Assembly (NCBI GenBank): GCA_944323165.1
Contig: CALURK010000008.1
Location: forward strand, 1 to 64,000
Reading direction: 5' to 3'
From: Candidatus Gastranaerophilales bacterium
GTDB lineage: Bacteria; Cyanobacteriota; Vampirovibrionia; Gastranaerophilales; Gastranaerophilaceae
DNA: 64,000 bases
A program made the translations under genes and the position numbers. Each line of letters starts with the position of its first letter. The stretch's first letter is position 1. Shown here piece by piece: positions 24,244-34,486 of the stretch. Under the pieces are notes generated by a model. The model made no database searches and was not told the DNA's origin. It saw only the letters and a program-made list of their open reading frames with translations.

Positions 24244-24702
24244 CTATTCTACATACATCAAAACTTGACCATATTCGATAGGGTCGCCGTTTTTTACACA
24301 TATCTGAACTACTTTTCCTGATTGTTCTGACTTAATTTCGTTCATTAATTTCATTGCTTCGATTATGCAAACTACATCACCAACGTTTACTGTTGAACCT
24401 ACTTCTACGAATGGAGCTGCATCTGGTGAAGATGCTGCATAGAAAGTTCCTACCATTGGAGAAGTAATTGCTCTTCCTTTTACTTCAGGCTCTTTTGCTG
24501 CTGTTGAAGCTGCGGCAGGAGCTGAAGATGTTGTAACAACAGGAGCTGAAGCTGGAATAGCCGCAGGAGCTGCTGCGATTACTTCCGGTAAATCTTTTCT
24601 TATCGTGATAGCCTGTTCGCCATCTTCCAAAGAAATTTCTGTTAAACCGTTATCTGATATAATTTTTGCTAATTTTTCTATATAATCTGTTTCAAATTTC
24701 AT
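24244..24702 (-). CDS. accB: Biotin carboxyl carrier protein
   Basis: 152 aa. The N-terminal helical segment is followed by an Ala/Pro-rich linker ([22 protein letters not shown]), then the lipoyl-like biotinyl domain. Biotin is attached to the Lys in [11 protein letters not shown]. The thumb-containing [23 protein letters not shown] is present. It carries the carboxyl group from AccC to the AccAD transferase. It sits between efp and accC, the frequent bacterial order. Confidence 0.97.
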   Translation of the reverse strand: MKFETDYIEKLAKIISDNGLTEISLEDGEQAITIRKDLPEVIAAAPAAIPASAPVVTTSSAPAAASTAAKEPEVKGRAITSPMVGTFYAASSPDAAPFVEVGSTVNVGDVVCIIEAMKLMNEIKSEQSGKVVQICVKNGDPIEYGQVLMYVE

Positions 24703-24775
24703 TATTTTCTCCTTAAGCGTAAATCGAAAATAAAATAATATTTCAATTTACTATCCAGTATTTGCAAATTCGATC

Positions 24776-25333
24776 CTAAACTCTGTCTAAGTATTCGTTG
24801 CTTCTGGTATCTACTCTGATTACGTCACCGTTTTGTACAAAGAAAGGTACTTGTACAACTGCACCAGTTTCTAATGTTGCAGGTTTTGAACCGCCTTGAG
24901 CTGTGTTACCCTTTTCTGCAGGTGGCGTATCTACTACTTCTAATTCTACGTGTGCAGGAATATCTACACCTATGATTCTCTTGTCGTGCATTAATACTTG
25001 AACTACCATATTTTCTTTAAGGTATTTTACGCCATCGCCAACTTGATCTTCTGTTAATTGAAGTTGTTCATAAGTTTCGTTATCCATCATAACGTATTCT
25101 TTACCTTCTTTATACAAGTATTGCATTTCTCTACGGTCAAGCATAGCTTTTGCTACTTTTTCTCCGGCTCTGAATGTTCTTTCTACTACGTTGCCTGTTT
25201 CTGCATTCTTTAATTTTGTTCTTACAAATGCAGCTCCTTTTCCGGGTTTAACGTGTAAAAATTCTACAACAGTCCACAAACCGTTATCTAATTCTAGTGT
25301 TAAGCCATTCTTTAAATCGTTTACTGAAATCAT
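24776..25333 (-). CDS. efp: Translation elongation factor P
   Basis: 185 aa, standard length. EF-P relieves ribosome stalling at polyproline stretches. The loop that carries the modified residue reads [19 protein letters not shown]; Lys in PGKG is the usual modification position. All three beta-barrel domains are present, with the C-terminal domain containing [10 protein letters not shown]-like [15 protein letters not shown] and [17 protein letters not shown]. It is the first gene of the leftward efp-accB-accC cluster. No modification enzyme is nearby. Confidence 0.97.
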   Translation of the reverse strand: MISVNDLKNGLTLELDNGLWTVVEFLHVKPGKGAAFVRTKLKNAETGNVVERTFRAGEKVAKAMLDRREMQYLYKEGKEYVMMDNETYEQLQLTEDQVGDGVKYLKENMVVQVLMHDKRIIGVDIPAHVELEVVDTPPAEKGNTAQGGSKPATLETGAVVQVPFFVQNGDVIRVDTRSNEYLDRV

Positions 25334-25555
25334 ACTTACTCCTTAACTATATATATTTACTATTGTCTTTTTCCTAAAGGATAACATAAACCTATATTTA
25401 TCGCAACGGGGGGAGAAAAATGTGTTTACCTATTATTTTTTCTTAGTGGCTAATTTTTTTATTTGCTCTTTACATTAAATTTTTTTTTATTAAAATAGTA
25501 GAACACCTCATTAATTGGGGGAGGATAATTTACATTACCCGAAAGGAAATAGAAA

Positions 25556-25729
25556 ATGATCAGCGGTATTTCACCAGTGCTGGCTAAGTTTGTTGGCACT
25601 AAAAGACATACAAACCCTATAAGAAAATCTTTTAAATACAAATTTAATGCAAAATTACAAGAATCGCACCTGAATTTATCAAACTTTATTCAGGATAATG
25701 TGTTTATGAATAAAAATCTTAATAAATAG
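25556..25729 (+). CDS. Small basic protein between efp and lepA
   Basis: 57 aa starting MISGISPVLAKFVGTKRHTN, basic and Asn-rich, no membrane segment. Support comes from GAAAGG seven nucleotides before the ATG and a promoter-like TTTACA with TAAAAT about 60-80 nt upstream. The only longer frame here is antisense and lacks such signals. The gene is on the opposite strand to both neighbours and its stop is 8 nt from the lepA end. Function unknown. Confidence 0.45.
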   Translation: MISGISPVLAKFVGTKRHTNPIRKSFKYKFNAKLQESHLNLSNFIQDNVFMNKNLNK

Positions 25730-25737
25730 GGTTAATT

Positions 25738-27540
25738 TTATTCTTCGTCGAGGCTTAAAACGGCCATAAATGCTTCTTGCGGAACTTCTACACGCCCGAT
25801 TGCTTTCATTCGTTTTTTACCTTTTTTCTGTTTTTCAAGCAATTTACGTTTACGCGTAATATCTCCGCCGTAACATTTATCCAAAACGCTTTTTCTTAAT
25901 GCTTTAATATTAGTTCTTGCAATTACTCTGCCGCCGATTGCTGCCTGAATTGGTACTTCAAACATCTGACGCGGAATGATTGTTTTTAATTTTTCGGTTA
26001 ACTTTTGCCCGATATAATAAGCATTATCCTCGTGACAAATTACTGATAATGCATCAACCACTTCGCCCGCCAGCATTACGTCAAGTTTTATCAATTTTGA
26101 ACGCTTATAATCTTCAAATTCGTAATCCAGGCTCGCATAACCCTTAGAGCGGGATTTGAGCTGATCATAAAAATCCGTAATAACTTCGCTTAATGGCAAA
26201 TGATAAATTAAATCAACACGAACCTTATCCAAATAGTTCATATTAATGAATATACCGCGCTTAGTCTGGCATAAATCCATTAATGTTCCAACGTAATCAT
26301 TTGGTGTGATGATGGAAACTTTTACATAAGGTTCTTCTATATAATCTCGATATTGTGCTGCAGGTAAATTTGCAGGGTTATCAATCTCAACTACTTCACC
26401 GTTAGTCTTGTGAACCCTATAAACTACAGAAGGCGCAGTTGTTACTATAGAAAGGTTATACTCTCTTTCCAAACGTTCCTGAGCAATTTCCATGTGCAGC
26501 ATTCCCAAAAATCCGCATCTGAAACCAAAACCTAATGCGCTTGAAGTTTCGGGCTCAAAAGTTATGGAACTGTCGGATAATTTCAGTTTTTCCAAAGCTT
26601 CCTTAAGCTCGTGATAATCCTCATTATCTACAGGATACATTCCTGAAAATACCATCGGTAAAGCTTCTTTATATCCTGGTAATGGTTCCGTTGCAGGCTG
26701 TTCAACGTGGGTTACCGTATCACCTACAAATCTTGTTATTTCTTTGATTGAGCCTGCAAAATATCCAACATCTCCGCAAACAAGTTCATTTACCTGTACT
26801 CTGTGAGGAGTTAAATAACCTAATTCTACTATTTCATATTCCTTACCCGATGCCATAAATTTAACTTTATCGCCGAGTTTCATTTTGCCATCCATTATTT
26901 TAAAGAAGCATAATGTTCCTAGATATGGATCATAAGCACTATCAAAAACCAAGGCTCTTAAAGGTTTTTCCGTTGTGTCAACAGGCGGCGGAACATATTT
27001 AACTATAGCTTCCAGAACCTGATCTATGTTTAAACCCGTTTTGGCACTTACAGGGATTGCCATTGAGGTATCTATACCTAAAATTTCCTCTATCTCAGCT
27101 TTTACTCTGTCTACATCGGCAGAAGGAAGGTCAATTTTATTGATTACAGGAATAATTTCCAAATTCTGCTCAATTGCCATATATACGTTAGCCAAAGTTT
27201 GCGCTTCAACACCTTGGGTTGCGTCTACAATTAATAGTGCGCCTTCACAAGCGGCAAGTGAACGTGATACTTCATAAGAAAAATCTACGTGACCGGGGGT
27301 GTCAATCAGGTTAAAAATATACTTTTCACCGTCTTTTGAAGTATAGTTCATTCTAGCAGCGTTCAATTTAATCGTTATACCGCGTTCACGTTCGATATCC
27401 ATTGTATCCAAAAGCTGATCTTGCATATCCCTTTCCGCAATCGTGCCTGTTGCTTCCAGAAGTCTGTCTGCAAGTGTGGATTTGCCGTGGTCGATGTGTG
27501 CTATTATACAAAAGTTTCTTACATTGTCCCTGTATTTCAT
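25738..27540 (-). CDS. lepA: Elongation factor 4 (back-translocase LepA)
   Basis: 600 aa, exact family length. GTPase motifs are complete: [48 protein letters not shown] and SAKTG. The LepA-specific C-terminal domain ends [41 protein letters not shown]. It remodels stalled or mistranslocated ribosomes. It lies 44 nt downstream of the PHP gene in a leftward murF-PHP-lepA cluster. Confidence 0.97.
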   Translation of the reverse strand: MKYRDNVRNFCIIAHIDHGKSTLADRLLEATGTIAERDMQDQLLDTMDIERERGITIKLNAARMNYTSKDGEKYIFNLIDTPGHVDFSYEVSRSLAACEGALLIVDATQGVEAQTLANVYMAIEQNLEIIPVINKIDLPSADVDRVKAEIEEILGIDTSMAIPVSAKTGLNIDQVLEAIVKYVPPPVDTTEKPLRALVFDSAYDPYLGTLCFFKIMDGKMKLGDKVKFMASGKEYEIVELGYLTPHRVQVNELVCGDVGYFAGSIKEITRFVGDTVTHVEQPATEPLPGYKEALPMVFSGMYPVDNEDYHELKEALEKLKLSDSSITFEPETSSALGFGFRCGFLGMLHMEIAQERLEREYNLSIVTTAPSVVYRVHKTNGEVVEIDNPANLPAAQYRDYIEEPYVKVSIITPNDYVGTLMDLCQTKRGIFINMNYLDKVRVDLIYHLPLSEVITDFYDQLKSRSKGYASLDYEFEDYKRSKLIKLDVMLAGEVVDALSVICHEDNAYYIGQKLTEKLKTIIPRQMFEVPIQAAIGGRVIARTNIKALRKSVLDKCYGGDITRKRKLLEKQKKGKKRMKAIGRVEVPQEAFMAVLSLDEE

Positions 27541-27584
27541 AACGGTTTTATTATAATTGAAAGATGTTTCTTGAGCAACAAGGC

Positions 27585-28424
27585 TTATTGCGTTTTTATT
27601 TTATTGAGCAGGGTTATTTGGGCAGAATCTATACATTTATTTTCTGTATTTAATTTTCCTGGAGAAATATTATCTTTATTTGCCCCGTGGTAATCGCTTC
27701 CGCCTGTAATTAGAAGCTTATTCTCTTCTGCACATTGTAGAAGAAAATTTATTTCACCAAAATTATACCTTGAATAATAGCATTCCAGTCCCTGAATTCC
27801 AAAACTTATCATCTTTTCAAGTCTTGGAAGAAATTCTTTAGGTTCAAGATGTTTTTCGCCTTCTCCCCCTAGCGGGTGTGCCCATACAGGAATCCCCCCA
27901 GATTTTATAATCGCACCAATCGACTCTTCGCCTTGAAATCTGGTATTGCCTGTTTTACAACCATCAAGATATTTTTGCATAGCTTCTATATTATTTTTTG
28001 CCAAACCTCTCTTTACAAGAACGTTTGCAACGTGAGTTTTGACAACACTTTTTCTTGAATAGAGCCAATCCAATTCTTCTGAGGTAAGCTCTATATTATG
28101 GACTTTTTTTAAGTACTGAATTCTTTTTTCCAGTTTTTGGCGCCTTAAAATCTTACCTTTAGATATTAAATCATTTAATTCTTTATTATAAATATCAACA
28201 TTGTACCCTAGAATATGACATTTTATATCTCCGCAAATTGAAGTCAGTTCAACTCCTTTAATAAAATTCGTTTTTTCGTCAAGTTCTTTGCACCCATCTA
28301 CCGTATCATGGTCTGTCAGTGCAAAAATATCTATCTGATAATTTTTCATTATATCAACAAGTTCTGATACAGTATTGCTGCCGTCTGAATAATTTGAATG
28401 TACGTGCAGGTCACATTTACTCAT
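27585..28424 (-). CDS. PHP-domain phosphoesterase
   Basis: 279 aa. The polymerase-and-histidinol-phosphatase metal motifs are present: [41 protein letters not shown] and GGSDYHG. The family includes 3',5'-nucleotide phosphatases and 5'-3' RNA exonucleases (RNase AM/YciV type), either of which fits. Its ATG overlaps the murF stop (ATGAGTAA), so translation is coupled. Confidence 0.88.
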   Translation of the reverse strand: MSKCDLHVHSNYSDGSNTVSELVDIMKNYQIDIFALTDHDTVDGCKELDEKTNFIKGVELTSICGDIKCHILGYNVDIYNKELNDLISKGKILRRQKLEKRIQYLKKVHNIELTSEELDWLYSRKSVVKTHVANVLVKRGLAKNNIEAMQKYLDGCKTGNTRFQGEESIGAIIKSGGIPVWAHPLGGEGEKHLEPKEFLPRLEKMISFGIQGLECYYSRYNFGEINFLLQCAEENKLLITGGSDYHGANKDNISPGKLNTENKCIDSAQITLLNKIKTQ

Positions 28425-29745
28425 TATTTTTACCTTCCAACAATATGATTATTTGCTCAAATTTCATACTGCGTGATGCTTTTAAGAAAATTTCCGAATC
28501 TTTTGAGATGTTTGTTTTTATATATTCTACAGCATCTTCCTTGTTTTCAAAATGCTTTGAAGTACATTTATTTATCTCATCTGTTATATTCTTCGATAAA
28601 ATTCCAATTGATAAAACTATTACATCTTGTTTTAAGTTCTTGTGAGAATTTATATATTCTCCAAGCTCTCTGTGGTATCTAACTTCCTCTTCTCCCAATT
28701 CCCCCATATCGCCAAGTATAATTACGGGTTTTGAATAGAATTCCAAAATCGTGTCAACAAATGCCCTCATAGATTCTGGATTAGCATTATAACTGTCATT
28801 AATTATCTTGTATCCATCTGCGTTTACTACTTCCCAACGCTTTTCTATCGGAGAATATTTTTTTAGTCCGGACTGAATTTGAGGAATTGTCATTCCAAGC
28901 TTTATTCCGGCATTAATCGCTGCTAGTGCGTTTTCTATATTATAATCCCCGCCGACATTCAGTTCATATATATTATTTTTGTATTCAAATTTTGAATAAT
29001 GTTCTTTTTTTTCTAAGATTTTAACATCTTTAAGAGAATAAAATATTTTTTCACCGCCAAATTCGACTGTCTTTTTGATTAAATCATCATCATGCGCGAT
29101 AAAAACGTTACCTCTTTGGTATTTAACGATTTCGCATTTTGCCTTTGCAATATTTTCTCTTGAGCCCAAGCGTCCTATATGAGCGGTTCCGACATTTGAA
29201 ATTATTGTAATATCAGGTTCTGAATATTTGGATAATAATTCAATTTCACCCAAACCTCTCATTCCCATTTCTAATACCAAAACTTCAGTATTTTCAGGAG
29301 CTTCAAATATTGTCTGACAAAAACCGATTTCATTATTGTGATTTAGAGGTGTCTTAAAGGTTCTGAACTTTTCTGAAAGTACAGATGCTACCAACTCTTT
29401 GGTTGTAGTTTTGCCGGAACTTCCGGTTATTGCTACAACATGCGGATTTAATTTGTTTCTTCTCCAGTTTGCAAGTTCAAGATAAGCCTTTAGCGTGTCT
29501 TCTACTTGTAAAATAGTTTTATGAAATTTAGTCTGAGGATTTGATGTGCAAAAAGCCCCAACAGCACCTTTATCAAGTGCTTGGGAGATAAATTTTTCTC
29601 CGTCAAAATTTGCGCCCTTAAGAGGTAAATAAAAATCTCCCGATTTTATTGTTCTAGTGTCTGTTGAAATATTTACTTCGGTATCTTCCTTTGCTTTCTC
29701 CAAAATTTTGGCGTTTGTTGCTTTTATTAATTCACTTATTTTCAT
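28417..29745 (-). CDS. murF: UDP-MurNAc-tripeptide:D-Ala-D-Ala ligase
   Basis: 442 aa. It adds D-Ala-D-Ala to the peptidoglycan precursor in the cytoplasm. Mur ligase features: N-terminal uridine-binding domain (DFYLPLKGANFDGEKFI), ATP loop AITGSSGKTTTKELVASVL, FKTPLNHNNEIGF, LVLEMGMRGLGEI, NVGTAHIGRLGS, and INDSYNANPESMRAFVDTI of the C-terminal domain. The C-terminal GDMGELGEEEVRYHRELG is also typical. It heads the leftward cluster and is divergent from mnmE. Confidence 0.96.
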   Translation of the reverse strand: MKISELIKATNAKILEKAKEDTEVNISTDTRTIKSGDFYLPLKGANFDGEKFISQALDKGAVGAFCTSNPQTKFHKTILQVEDTLKAYLELANWRRNKLNPHVVAITGSSGKTTTKELVASVLSEKFRTFKTPLNHNNEIGFCQTIFEAPENTEVLVLEMGMRGLGEIELLSKYSEPDITIISNVGTAHIGRLGSRENIAKAKCEIVKYQRGNVFIAHDDDLIKKTVEFGGEKIFYSLKDVKILEKKEHYSKFEYKNNIYELNVGGDYNIENALAAINAGIKLGMTIPQIQSGLKKYSPIEKRWEVVNADGYKIINDSYNANPESMRAFVDTILEFYSKPVIILGDMGELGEEEVRYHRELGEYINSHKNLKQDVIVLSIGILSKNITDEINKCTSKHFENKEDAVEYIKTNISKDSEIFLKASRSMKFEQIIILLEGKNNE

Positions 29746-29818
29746 ATTAATCCTCTTTTAAATCTCTCCCTTAGTCGGAAAAGTTTATTTTATTATACCA
29801 TTATTAAACCCTTTGGGT

Positions 29819-29824
29819 TACAAT
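29819..29824 (+). promoter_or_regulatory. Candidate -10 for a leaderless mnmE mRNA
   Basis: TACAAT is separated by exactly 6 nt from the ATG at 29831, with no Shine-Dalgarno sequence between. No good -35 is seen. Confidence 0.35.
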
Positions 29825-29830
29825 AAATTT

Positions 29831-31165
29831 ATGAATATTTTAGATGAATTTGATACAATAACTGCTGTTGCCACTCCTATGGGAATGGGAGGGGTCGGTG
29901 TTATTAGAATTTCAGGCTCTAAGGCTTTTGAAATTATTGAAAAGATTTTTTCTAATCCGAATTTTGAACGAACAAAATTTAAACACGGATATATTATGGA
30001 AAATGGTAGTATCATTGATGAAGTAATTGTGTTACCGTTCTTTGCTCCAAATAGCTACACGGGAGAAGATGTTATTGAAATTCAATGTCACGGCGGTGTT
30101 CAGGTTATTAAAAATATTCTTAACCTCGTTCTTAAAAACGGGGCAAGACTCGCTGAAAAGGGTGAGTTTACCAAAAGAGCTTTCTTGAATAAGAGAATGG
30201 ATTTATCTCAGGCAGAATCCGTTGCAGATATTATTCATTCTAAGACTTCTGATTTTGCTAAAATTTCTATGAAAAACTTGTCAGGAGTTTTAAAAGAAAG
30301 AATTAACGAAATAAGGAATGATATTTTTGAAGTTTTATCAAGAATCACTGCGGGAATCGATTTTCCTGATGATGTGAGAGAACCTGAATATGACTATTTG
30401 ATAAGTTGTTTTGAAAATATTATTTCTCAAATCGATAAAGTCTTAAAAGGTGCAAACACTTCTAATATTTTCAGACAAGGTGCATCTGTTGCAATTATCG
30501 GAAAACCTAATGTTGGAAAATCATCTTTATTTAATGCTCTTTTAAGCCTCGATAGAGCTATAGTTACCGATATTGCAGGAACTACAAGAGATGTTCTTAG
30601 AGAAACTTTGGATTTGGGAATCCCTGTCACTTTAGTTGATACGGCAGGAATTAGGGAGGATGAAGAAGTTTCTAAAGTTGAGAGAATTGGTATTGAGTAT
30701 TCTAAACAATCTCTTGATGAAGCGGATTTGGTATTGTTTATTTATGATGCTTCTAAGGGATTGGATGAGGATGATAGAGAAGTTTTGAAACTTTTGGAGA
30801 ATAAAAATCATCTTGTTATAGCAAATAAAGCTGATTTAACTGATAAAAAAGATGATGGTGCAATATATATTTCTGCATTAAAGGGTTTGGGAATTGAAGC
30901 ATTAAAAGAAGAGTTAAAAAATAAGGTTTGCGATATCAATCCTGAATCTTTGGATTTTGTTACAAACACTCGTCAGCAGGAATGTTTGAGAAAAGCGCGT
31001 AATGCGATAGAGCAAGCTCTTCTTGCAGCTCAACTTCGGGAATTACAAGACTTAATTTCAATCGATGTTAAATCTGCAATTCTAGCTTTGGATGAGCTTA
31101 CGGGTGAATTAATCACTGATAATATTCTGGACAATATTTTTGAAAATTTCTGTATCGGAAAGTAA
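29831..31165 (+). CDS. mnmE: tRNA uridine-5-carboxymethylaminomethyl modification GTPase
   Basis: 444 aa from the ATG at 29831; a TTG six codons earlier is less likely. MnmE works with MnmG to modify the wobble uridine of certain tRNAs. The N-terminal folate-binding domain starts DTITAVATPMGMGGVGVIRISG. The internal G domain has IIGKPNVGKSSLFNALL, TDIAGTTRDVLRE, VDTAGIREDEE and NKAD. The C-terminus ends with the catalytic Cys motif FCIGK. It is divergent from murF and convergent with the DJ-1 family gene. Confidence 0.96.
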   Translation: MNILDEFDTITAVATPMGMGGVGVIRISGSKAFEIIEKIFSNPNFERTKFKHGYIMENGSIIDEVIVLPFFAPNSYTGEDVIEIQCHGGVQVIKNILNLVLKNGARLAEKGEFTKRAFLNKRMDLSQAESVADIIHSKTSDFAKISMKNLSGVLKERINEIRNDIFEVLSRITAGIDFPDDVREPEYDYLISCFENIISQIDKVLKGANTSNIFRQGASVAIIGKPNVGKSSLFNALLSLDRAIVTDIAGTTRDVLRETLDLGIPVTLVDTAGIREDEEVSKVERIGIEYSKQSLDEADLVLFIYDASKGLDEDDREVLKLLENKNHLVIANKADLTDKKDDGAIYISALKGLGIEALKEELKNKVCDINPESLDFVTNTRQQECLRKARNAIEQALLAAQLRELQDLISIDVKSAILALDELTGELITDNILDNIFENFCIGK

Positions 31166-31175
31166 TATTTAGAAA

Positions 31176-31856
31176 TTATTTCTCAAAAAATTCCAGAATT
31201 TTTTCTGCAATTAGTAATGCCGAATTTTGGTTTTGTCCTGTAATTATATTCCCATCAACTTCAACGTGTTCTGCCCAAGGCTTTTCTGAAATGAATTCCG
31301 CGCCTAATTCTCTCAGACGTGTTTCTAACAAGAACGGAACTAATTCTTTTAATTTAACAATTCCTTCTTCTTCATTCGTAAAACTAGTAACTCTTTTGCC
31401 CTTTAGGATTGAAATTCCGTCTTGCGTTTTAGCGTTAACTAATCCCGCAGGACCATGACATACTGCGCTTATAAGCTTTCCTTTTCTATAAAATTCACTA
31501 ACAATTTCACCAATCTCTTGATTTATTGCTAAATCAAACATTGGACCGTGACCTCCCGGGAAATATATTCCGTCAAATTTATCGATATTTATTTCTGATA
31601 ATTTCTTTGTATCTCTTAGAATTTTTATACACTTGTCCCATTCTTCAGGGTTTGAACAAGACATTGATTTTATATCTACAGGGGATAAACCTCCGTTTGG
31701 ACTCGCTACAGCCGTTTTTACATTTGATTTTTCAAACACAAGATATGGTACTGCAAATTCTTCTAAGTAAACTCCGGTTTCTTGTATACAATTACACAAT
31801 GGCTCTTTACAATCACAACCGCTGTAATTTGTTGTCACGATTAATAAATTTTTCAT
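31176..31856 (-). CDS. DJ-1/PfpI superfamily protein (Hsp31-like)
   Basis: 226 aa. The nucleophile elbow ISAVCHGPAGLVN has the conserved Cys, FDGIYFPGGHGPMFDL precedes it, and GVYLEEFAVPYLVFEKSN supplies the acidic residue typical of the Hsp31-like branch. Members act as glyoxalase III, deglycase-type or chaperone proteins; the exact activity cannot be fixed here. An unusual Cys-rich patch (GCDCKEPLCNC, residues 13-23) could bind metal or be redox-active, fitting the thioredoxin gene that lies 8 nt upstream in the same unit. Confidence 0.8.
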   Translation of the reverse strand: MKNLLIVTTNYSGCDCKEPLCNCIQETGVYLEEFAVPYLVFEKSNVKTAVASPNGGLSPVDIKSMSCSNPEEWDKCIKILRDTKKLSEINIDKFDGIYFPGGHGPMFDLAINQEIGEIVSEFYRKGKLISAVCHGPAGLVNAKTQDGISILKGKRVTSFTNEEEGIVKLKELVPFLLETRLRELGAEFISEKPWAEHVEVDGNIITGQNQNSALLIAEKILEFFEK

Positions 31857-31864
31857 ATAAACTC

Positions 31865-32161
31865 CTACAAATATTTCATTAATGTATTCATCAAATCTTC
31901 TTTTTTTCTCATTCCGCTGAAGCGTTCAACTTCCTTACCTTTATTAAACACCAAAAACGTAGGAAAAGAATGTATTCCAAATCTTATTGCTAATTCTGCA
32001 TCTTCATCTGTATTAACTTGTCCTATCCAAACTTTATCCATATCTTTGAACTCTTCTTCCTGTTTTTTACAATATCCGCACCAGGGCGCAAAAAACTCTA
32101 CAACTTTTAGTCCGCTATTTGTTTCTTTGTCAAAATTTTCATGAGTTAATTGTTTTAGCAT
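31865..32161 (-). CDS. Thioredoxin-family protein
   Basis: 98 aa from the ATG at 32161. The fold starts LTHENFDKETNSGLKVVEFFAPWCGYCKKQEEEF. The active site is W-C-G-Y-C rather than the WCGPC of classical thioredoxin, which shifts redox potential and partner choice. The cis-Pro region FGIHSFPTFLVFNKGKEVERFSG is intact. Its AGGAGG ribosome binding site (32171-32176) is inside a perfect 14-bp hairpin, so translation may be controlled. It is followed directly by the DJ-1 family gene. Confidence 0.9.
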   Translation of the reverse strand: MLKQLTHENFDKETNSGLKVVEFFAPWCGYCKKQEEEFKDMDKVWIGQVNTDEDAELAIRFGIHSFPTFLVFNKGKEVERFSGMRKKEDLMNTLMKYL

Positions 32162-32164
32162 AAT

Positions 32165-32198
32165 AAAATTCCTCCTAAACAATATTAGGAGGAATTTT
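32165..32198 (-). promoter_or_regulatory. Hairpin sequestering the thioredoxin ribosome binding site
   Basis: Perfect 14-bp inverted repeat: 32165-32178 (AAAATTCCTCCTAA) and 32185-32198 (TTAGGAGGAATTTT), 6-nt loop. In the leftward mRNA, CCTCCT upstream pairs with the AGGAGG used by the thioredoxin gene. It may also terminate the preceding gene. Confidence 0.65.
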
Positions 32199-32217
32199 TA
32201 TAAATCTCATCGCCTTA

Positions 32218-33132
32218 TTAGAGACCACTTTTGATTAATGTATCTATATAACGGATAATTTCATTTTTATCTTGTGAATTTACTTGTCTTAATACTTCAG
32301 ACATACTTACTAATTTGTGTGGTAAGCATATAAATTTCTCAGCAGCAGTCCTGATATTTTGTAATGCACTTTGTAACGGCGCATTTGGGTTCTCTACAGT
32401 ACGACTGCTAATATCAATTAATTTGTTTGATGCTCTTAAATCTTTTAGCTTATTCACTTCTTTTACAATATCATCTTTATGTTTGTTAACATCTATCATT
32501 GAATTTGTAAGTTCTATGTATTTTTTAGTATCGTCATATAAATTGTTTAAATGAGTTCTTTGCATTGCATTAGAATCGTCCATTCGTACTTTTGCATTAT
32601 ACATTCTTCTTAGCCCTTCTCCCTTTTGGAAAAGATCTTGACCATATTGATAAGCATCATATTGTTCAGAGGAAGCACTATTGTATAATCTGTATGCTTT
32701 ATCTGCAGAAACTTTGTTATTAAAAAAACTTTTTTCTAACATTGCTTTTTTCTCATTTTTCATTTCTAAAAATGCGTTATATTTTTTATAGAGAACTTCT
32801 AATGACTTTTCTCTGTTCATTGCCGGTTTTTCATCTATTGTACGGCGCATTGTACCATCATAATTTACGAAATATGATTCTGTACCTAAAATGTCTTTTG
32901 AAGTTTCTGCTCTATAGGTAGTATTTCTTAAATAGATTTCTTCGTTATCAGGAAGTTTTGAATCATATATGTCAAAACTTTGTTTATTTGCCATTCTGCT
33001 AATGTCATAATTGTGATTCTTTTCCCAGCTGTATGGTTGGTATTCCATTTTCCAATTGCCACTATTTTCTTTCGATTTATCTGTAAATAGACCTTTAAAA
33101 TTTGTATTTGCATGTATTGATTGTATTTTCAT
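32218..33132 (-). CDS. Lineage-type hypothetical protein with N-terminal F-x-G motif
   Basis: 304 aa beginning MKIQSIHANTNFKG. It has no signal peptide or membrane helix. After a polar, aromatic-rich N-terminal third it becomes largely helical with heptad-like Lys/Glu/Leu patterns (about 120-260), so part is probably coiled coil. It lies 27 nt downstream of a second F-x-G protein and was likely co-expressed or duplicated with it. I do not recognise a named domain. Confidence 0.55.
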   Translation of the reverse strand: MKIQSIHANTNFKGLFTDKSKENSGNWKMEYQPYSWEKNHNYDISRMANKQSFDIYDSKLPDNEEIYLRNTTYRAETSKDILGTESYFVNYDGTMRRTIDEKPAMNREKSLEVLYKKYNAFLEMKNEKKAMLEKSFFNNKVSADKAYRLYNSASSEQYDAYQYGQDLFQKGEGLRRMYNAKVRMDDSNAMQRTHLNNLYDDTKKYIELTNSMIDVNKHKDDIVKEVNKLKDLRASNKLIDISSRTVENPNAPLQSALQNIRTAAEKFICLPHKLVSMSEVLRQVNSQDKNEIIRYIDTLIKSGL

Positions 33133-33159
33133 TTTTTACTCCTTTTTACCTATATTTTA

Positions 33160-34242
33160 TTACTTTAACTTTTTAACTCCTTGTATTCCTTGGCTTGAAT
33201 AAAAATATTTTAATTCGTCAAATATAGGTATTAATTTTGATTTACAATTATCTATTAGTGTATTTTTTTCTGCTATTTTTTTATTGTTTTCTAGTATTTT
33301 ATTTTGTAAAGTTTGAATATAATTTTTTATTTCATTTATTGTTTGAGTACAGCCGTTTTTTATTGATTTGAAATCTGTAATTGTTTTTTCAAGTTTTTTA
33401 AATTCTTTTTGTGCATTTTCTTTTGCTTTTGACATTTTATAACTTATAGAGTTTTCTTCGCTTATTTCTTTATATGTATTTGGAGTTATATTAATACTGT
33501 ACCTTTCGTATTTATTAGCAAATTTTGTATCTTGATTTTGTGCAAAATAGTTTACTTTTTGGGCTCTGATTCCTGCGGCTGTATACATAGCATCTTCATT
33601 AATTGAACCTTTTTCAGCGTTTTTGATTAAGTTGTCATAGGGGGATTTCATTTTTTCTAAATTAGCTATTTGTTTTTCTAATGCTAATTTCATTGCATTT
33701 TGACTTTCTAATTCTTTTTGGGCAGCTTCTGCTCCTTTTGATATTTCGTTATTATCTTCTTGAAGTCTTACAATTTCATCTTCTGCTTGTTCTTTTAAAT
33801 ATCTTAAATGACCACCTTTATCATACATTTCGATACACTTTTGTGCTTTATCAGAATTTGCACGAGCTTCTTCTGTATTTGAGAATCCGGCATATGCACG
33901 TCTGTCGTAGTAGTTTTTTAACTCTTCAAAGTCTTTTTTGAAATCTTTGCGGTAGTTATTAAAATAATTTAAACCGACTTCATCAATTGCAGGATAATTT
34001 GGTTCGTTATCATATACAATGAAGTCTACTGATTCTTTTATTTTTTCACTTATTGGCTCCATTGGACTTGCAAAATAAACTTTACCTGATGGTTTATTGC
34101 GAAATTCTCCTAATGTTTGTTGTAATGATGATGCTGGATGCCAATTATTGTCTTTTTTAATGTTTTCTTCAAATGTATAATTAGCATAACTGCCTTGAAA
34201 ACTCAATTTTGAAGAATAGCCATTGATAGGTAGTATTCTCAT
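33160..34242 (-). CDS. Coiled-coil hypothetical protein with N-terminal F-x-G motif
   Basis: 360 aa from the ATG at 34242, which follows AAGGAGG; an 11-codon longer frame is rejected. It begins MRILPINGYSSKLSFQGSY. The middle and C-terminal parts are long coiled coils (about 150-215 and 270-345: NNEISKGAEAAQKELESQ, KTITDFKSIKNG, KILENNKKIAEKNTLIDN). It forms a pair with the downstream F-x-G gene. Possible structural or surface-associated role, but nothing in the sequence proves location. Confidence 0.55.
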   Translation of the reverse strand: MRILPINGYSSKLSFQGSYANYTFEENIKKDNNWHPASSLQQTLGEFRNKPSGKVYFASPMEPISEKIKESVDFIVYDNEPNYPAIDEVGLNYFNNYRKDFKKDFEELKNYYDRRAYAGFSNTEEARANSDKAQKCIEMYDKGGHLRYLKEQAEDEIVRLQEDNNEISKGAEAAQKELESQNAMKLALEKQIANLEKMKSPYDNLIKNAEKGSINEDAMYTAAGIRAQKVNYFAQNQDTKFANKYERYSINITPNTYKEISEENSISYKMSKAKENAQKEFKKLEKTITDFKSIKNGCTQTINEIKNYIQTLQNKILENNKKIAEKNTLIDNCKSKLIPIFDELKYFYSSQGIQGVKKLK

Positions 34243-34400
34243 AATAACCTCCTTGATACCTATAGTTTTAAACACTTACCATTATTAATATAAATTTTAT
34301 ATTGGGTATATGTTAGAATAAACATATATTTATTGCATGCTTTTTTGTTATTCATTTTAATAAAAGTTTACAAAATATTTTCTTTCTGTTGTAATTACAA

Positions 34401-34429
34401 TTGAAGAGCGATTTTAAACATGATATAAT
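34401..34429 (+). promoter_or_regulatory. Promoter of the rubrerythrin gene
   Basis: TTGAAG (34401-34406), 17-nt spacer, TATAAT (34424-34429) with an upstream TG (extended -10). A strong sigma-70-like promoter. Confidence 0.65.
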
Positions 34430-34486
34430 CACAAGAGATAAGAGAGGGAATTAACCCTAATATTAGATAAAAGAAAGGAAGTAGTT

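Noticed and set aside
25459-25641. Minus-strand open frame of 60 codons
   Set aside because: Antisense to the better-supported 57-residue gene, with no ribosome binding site.
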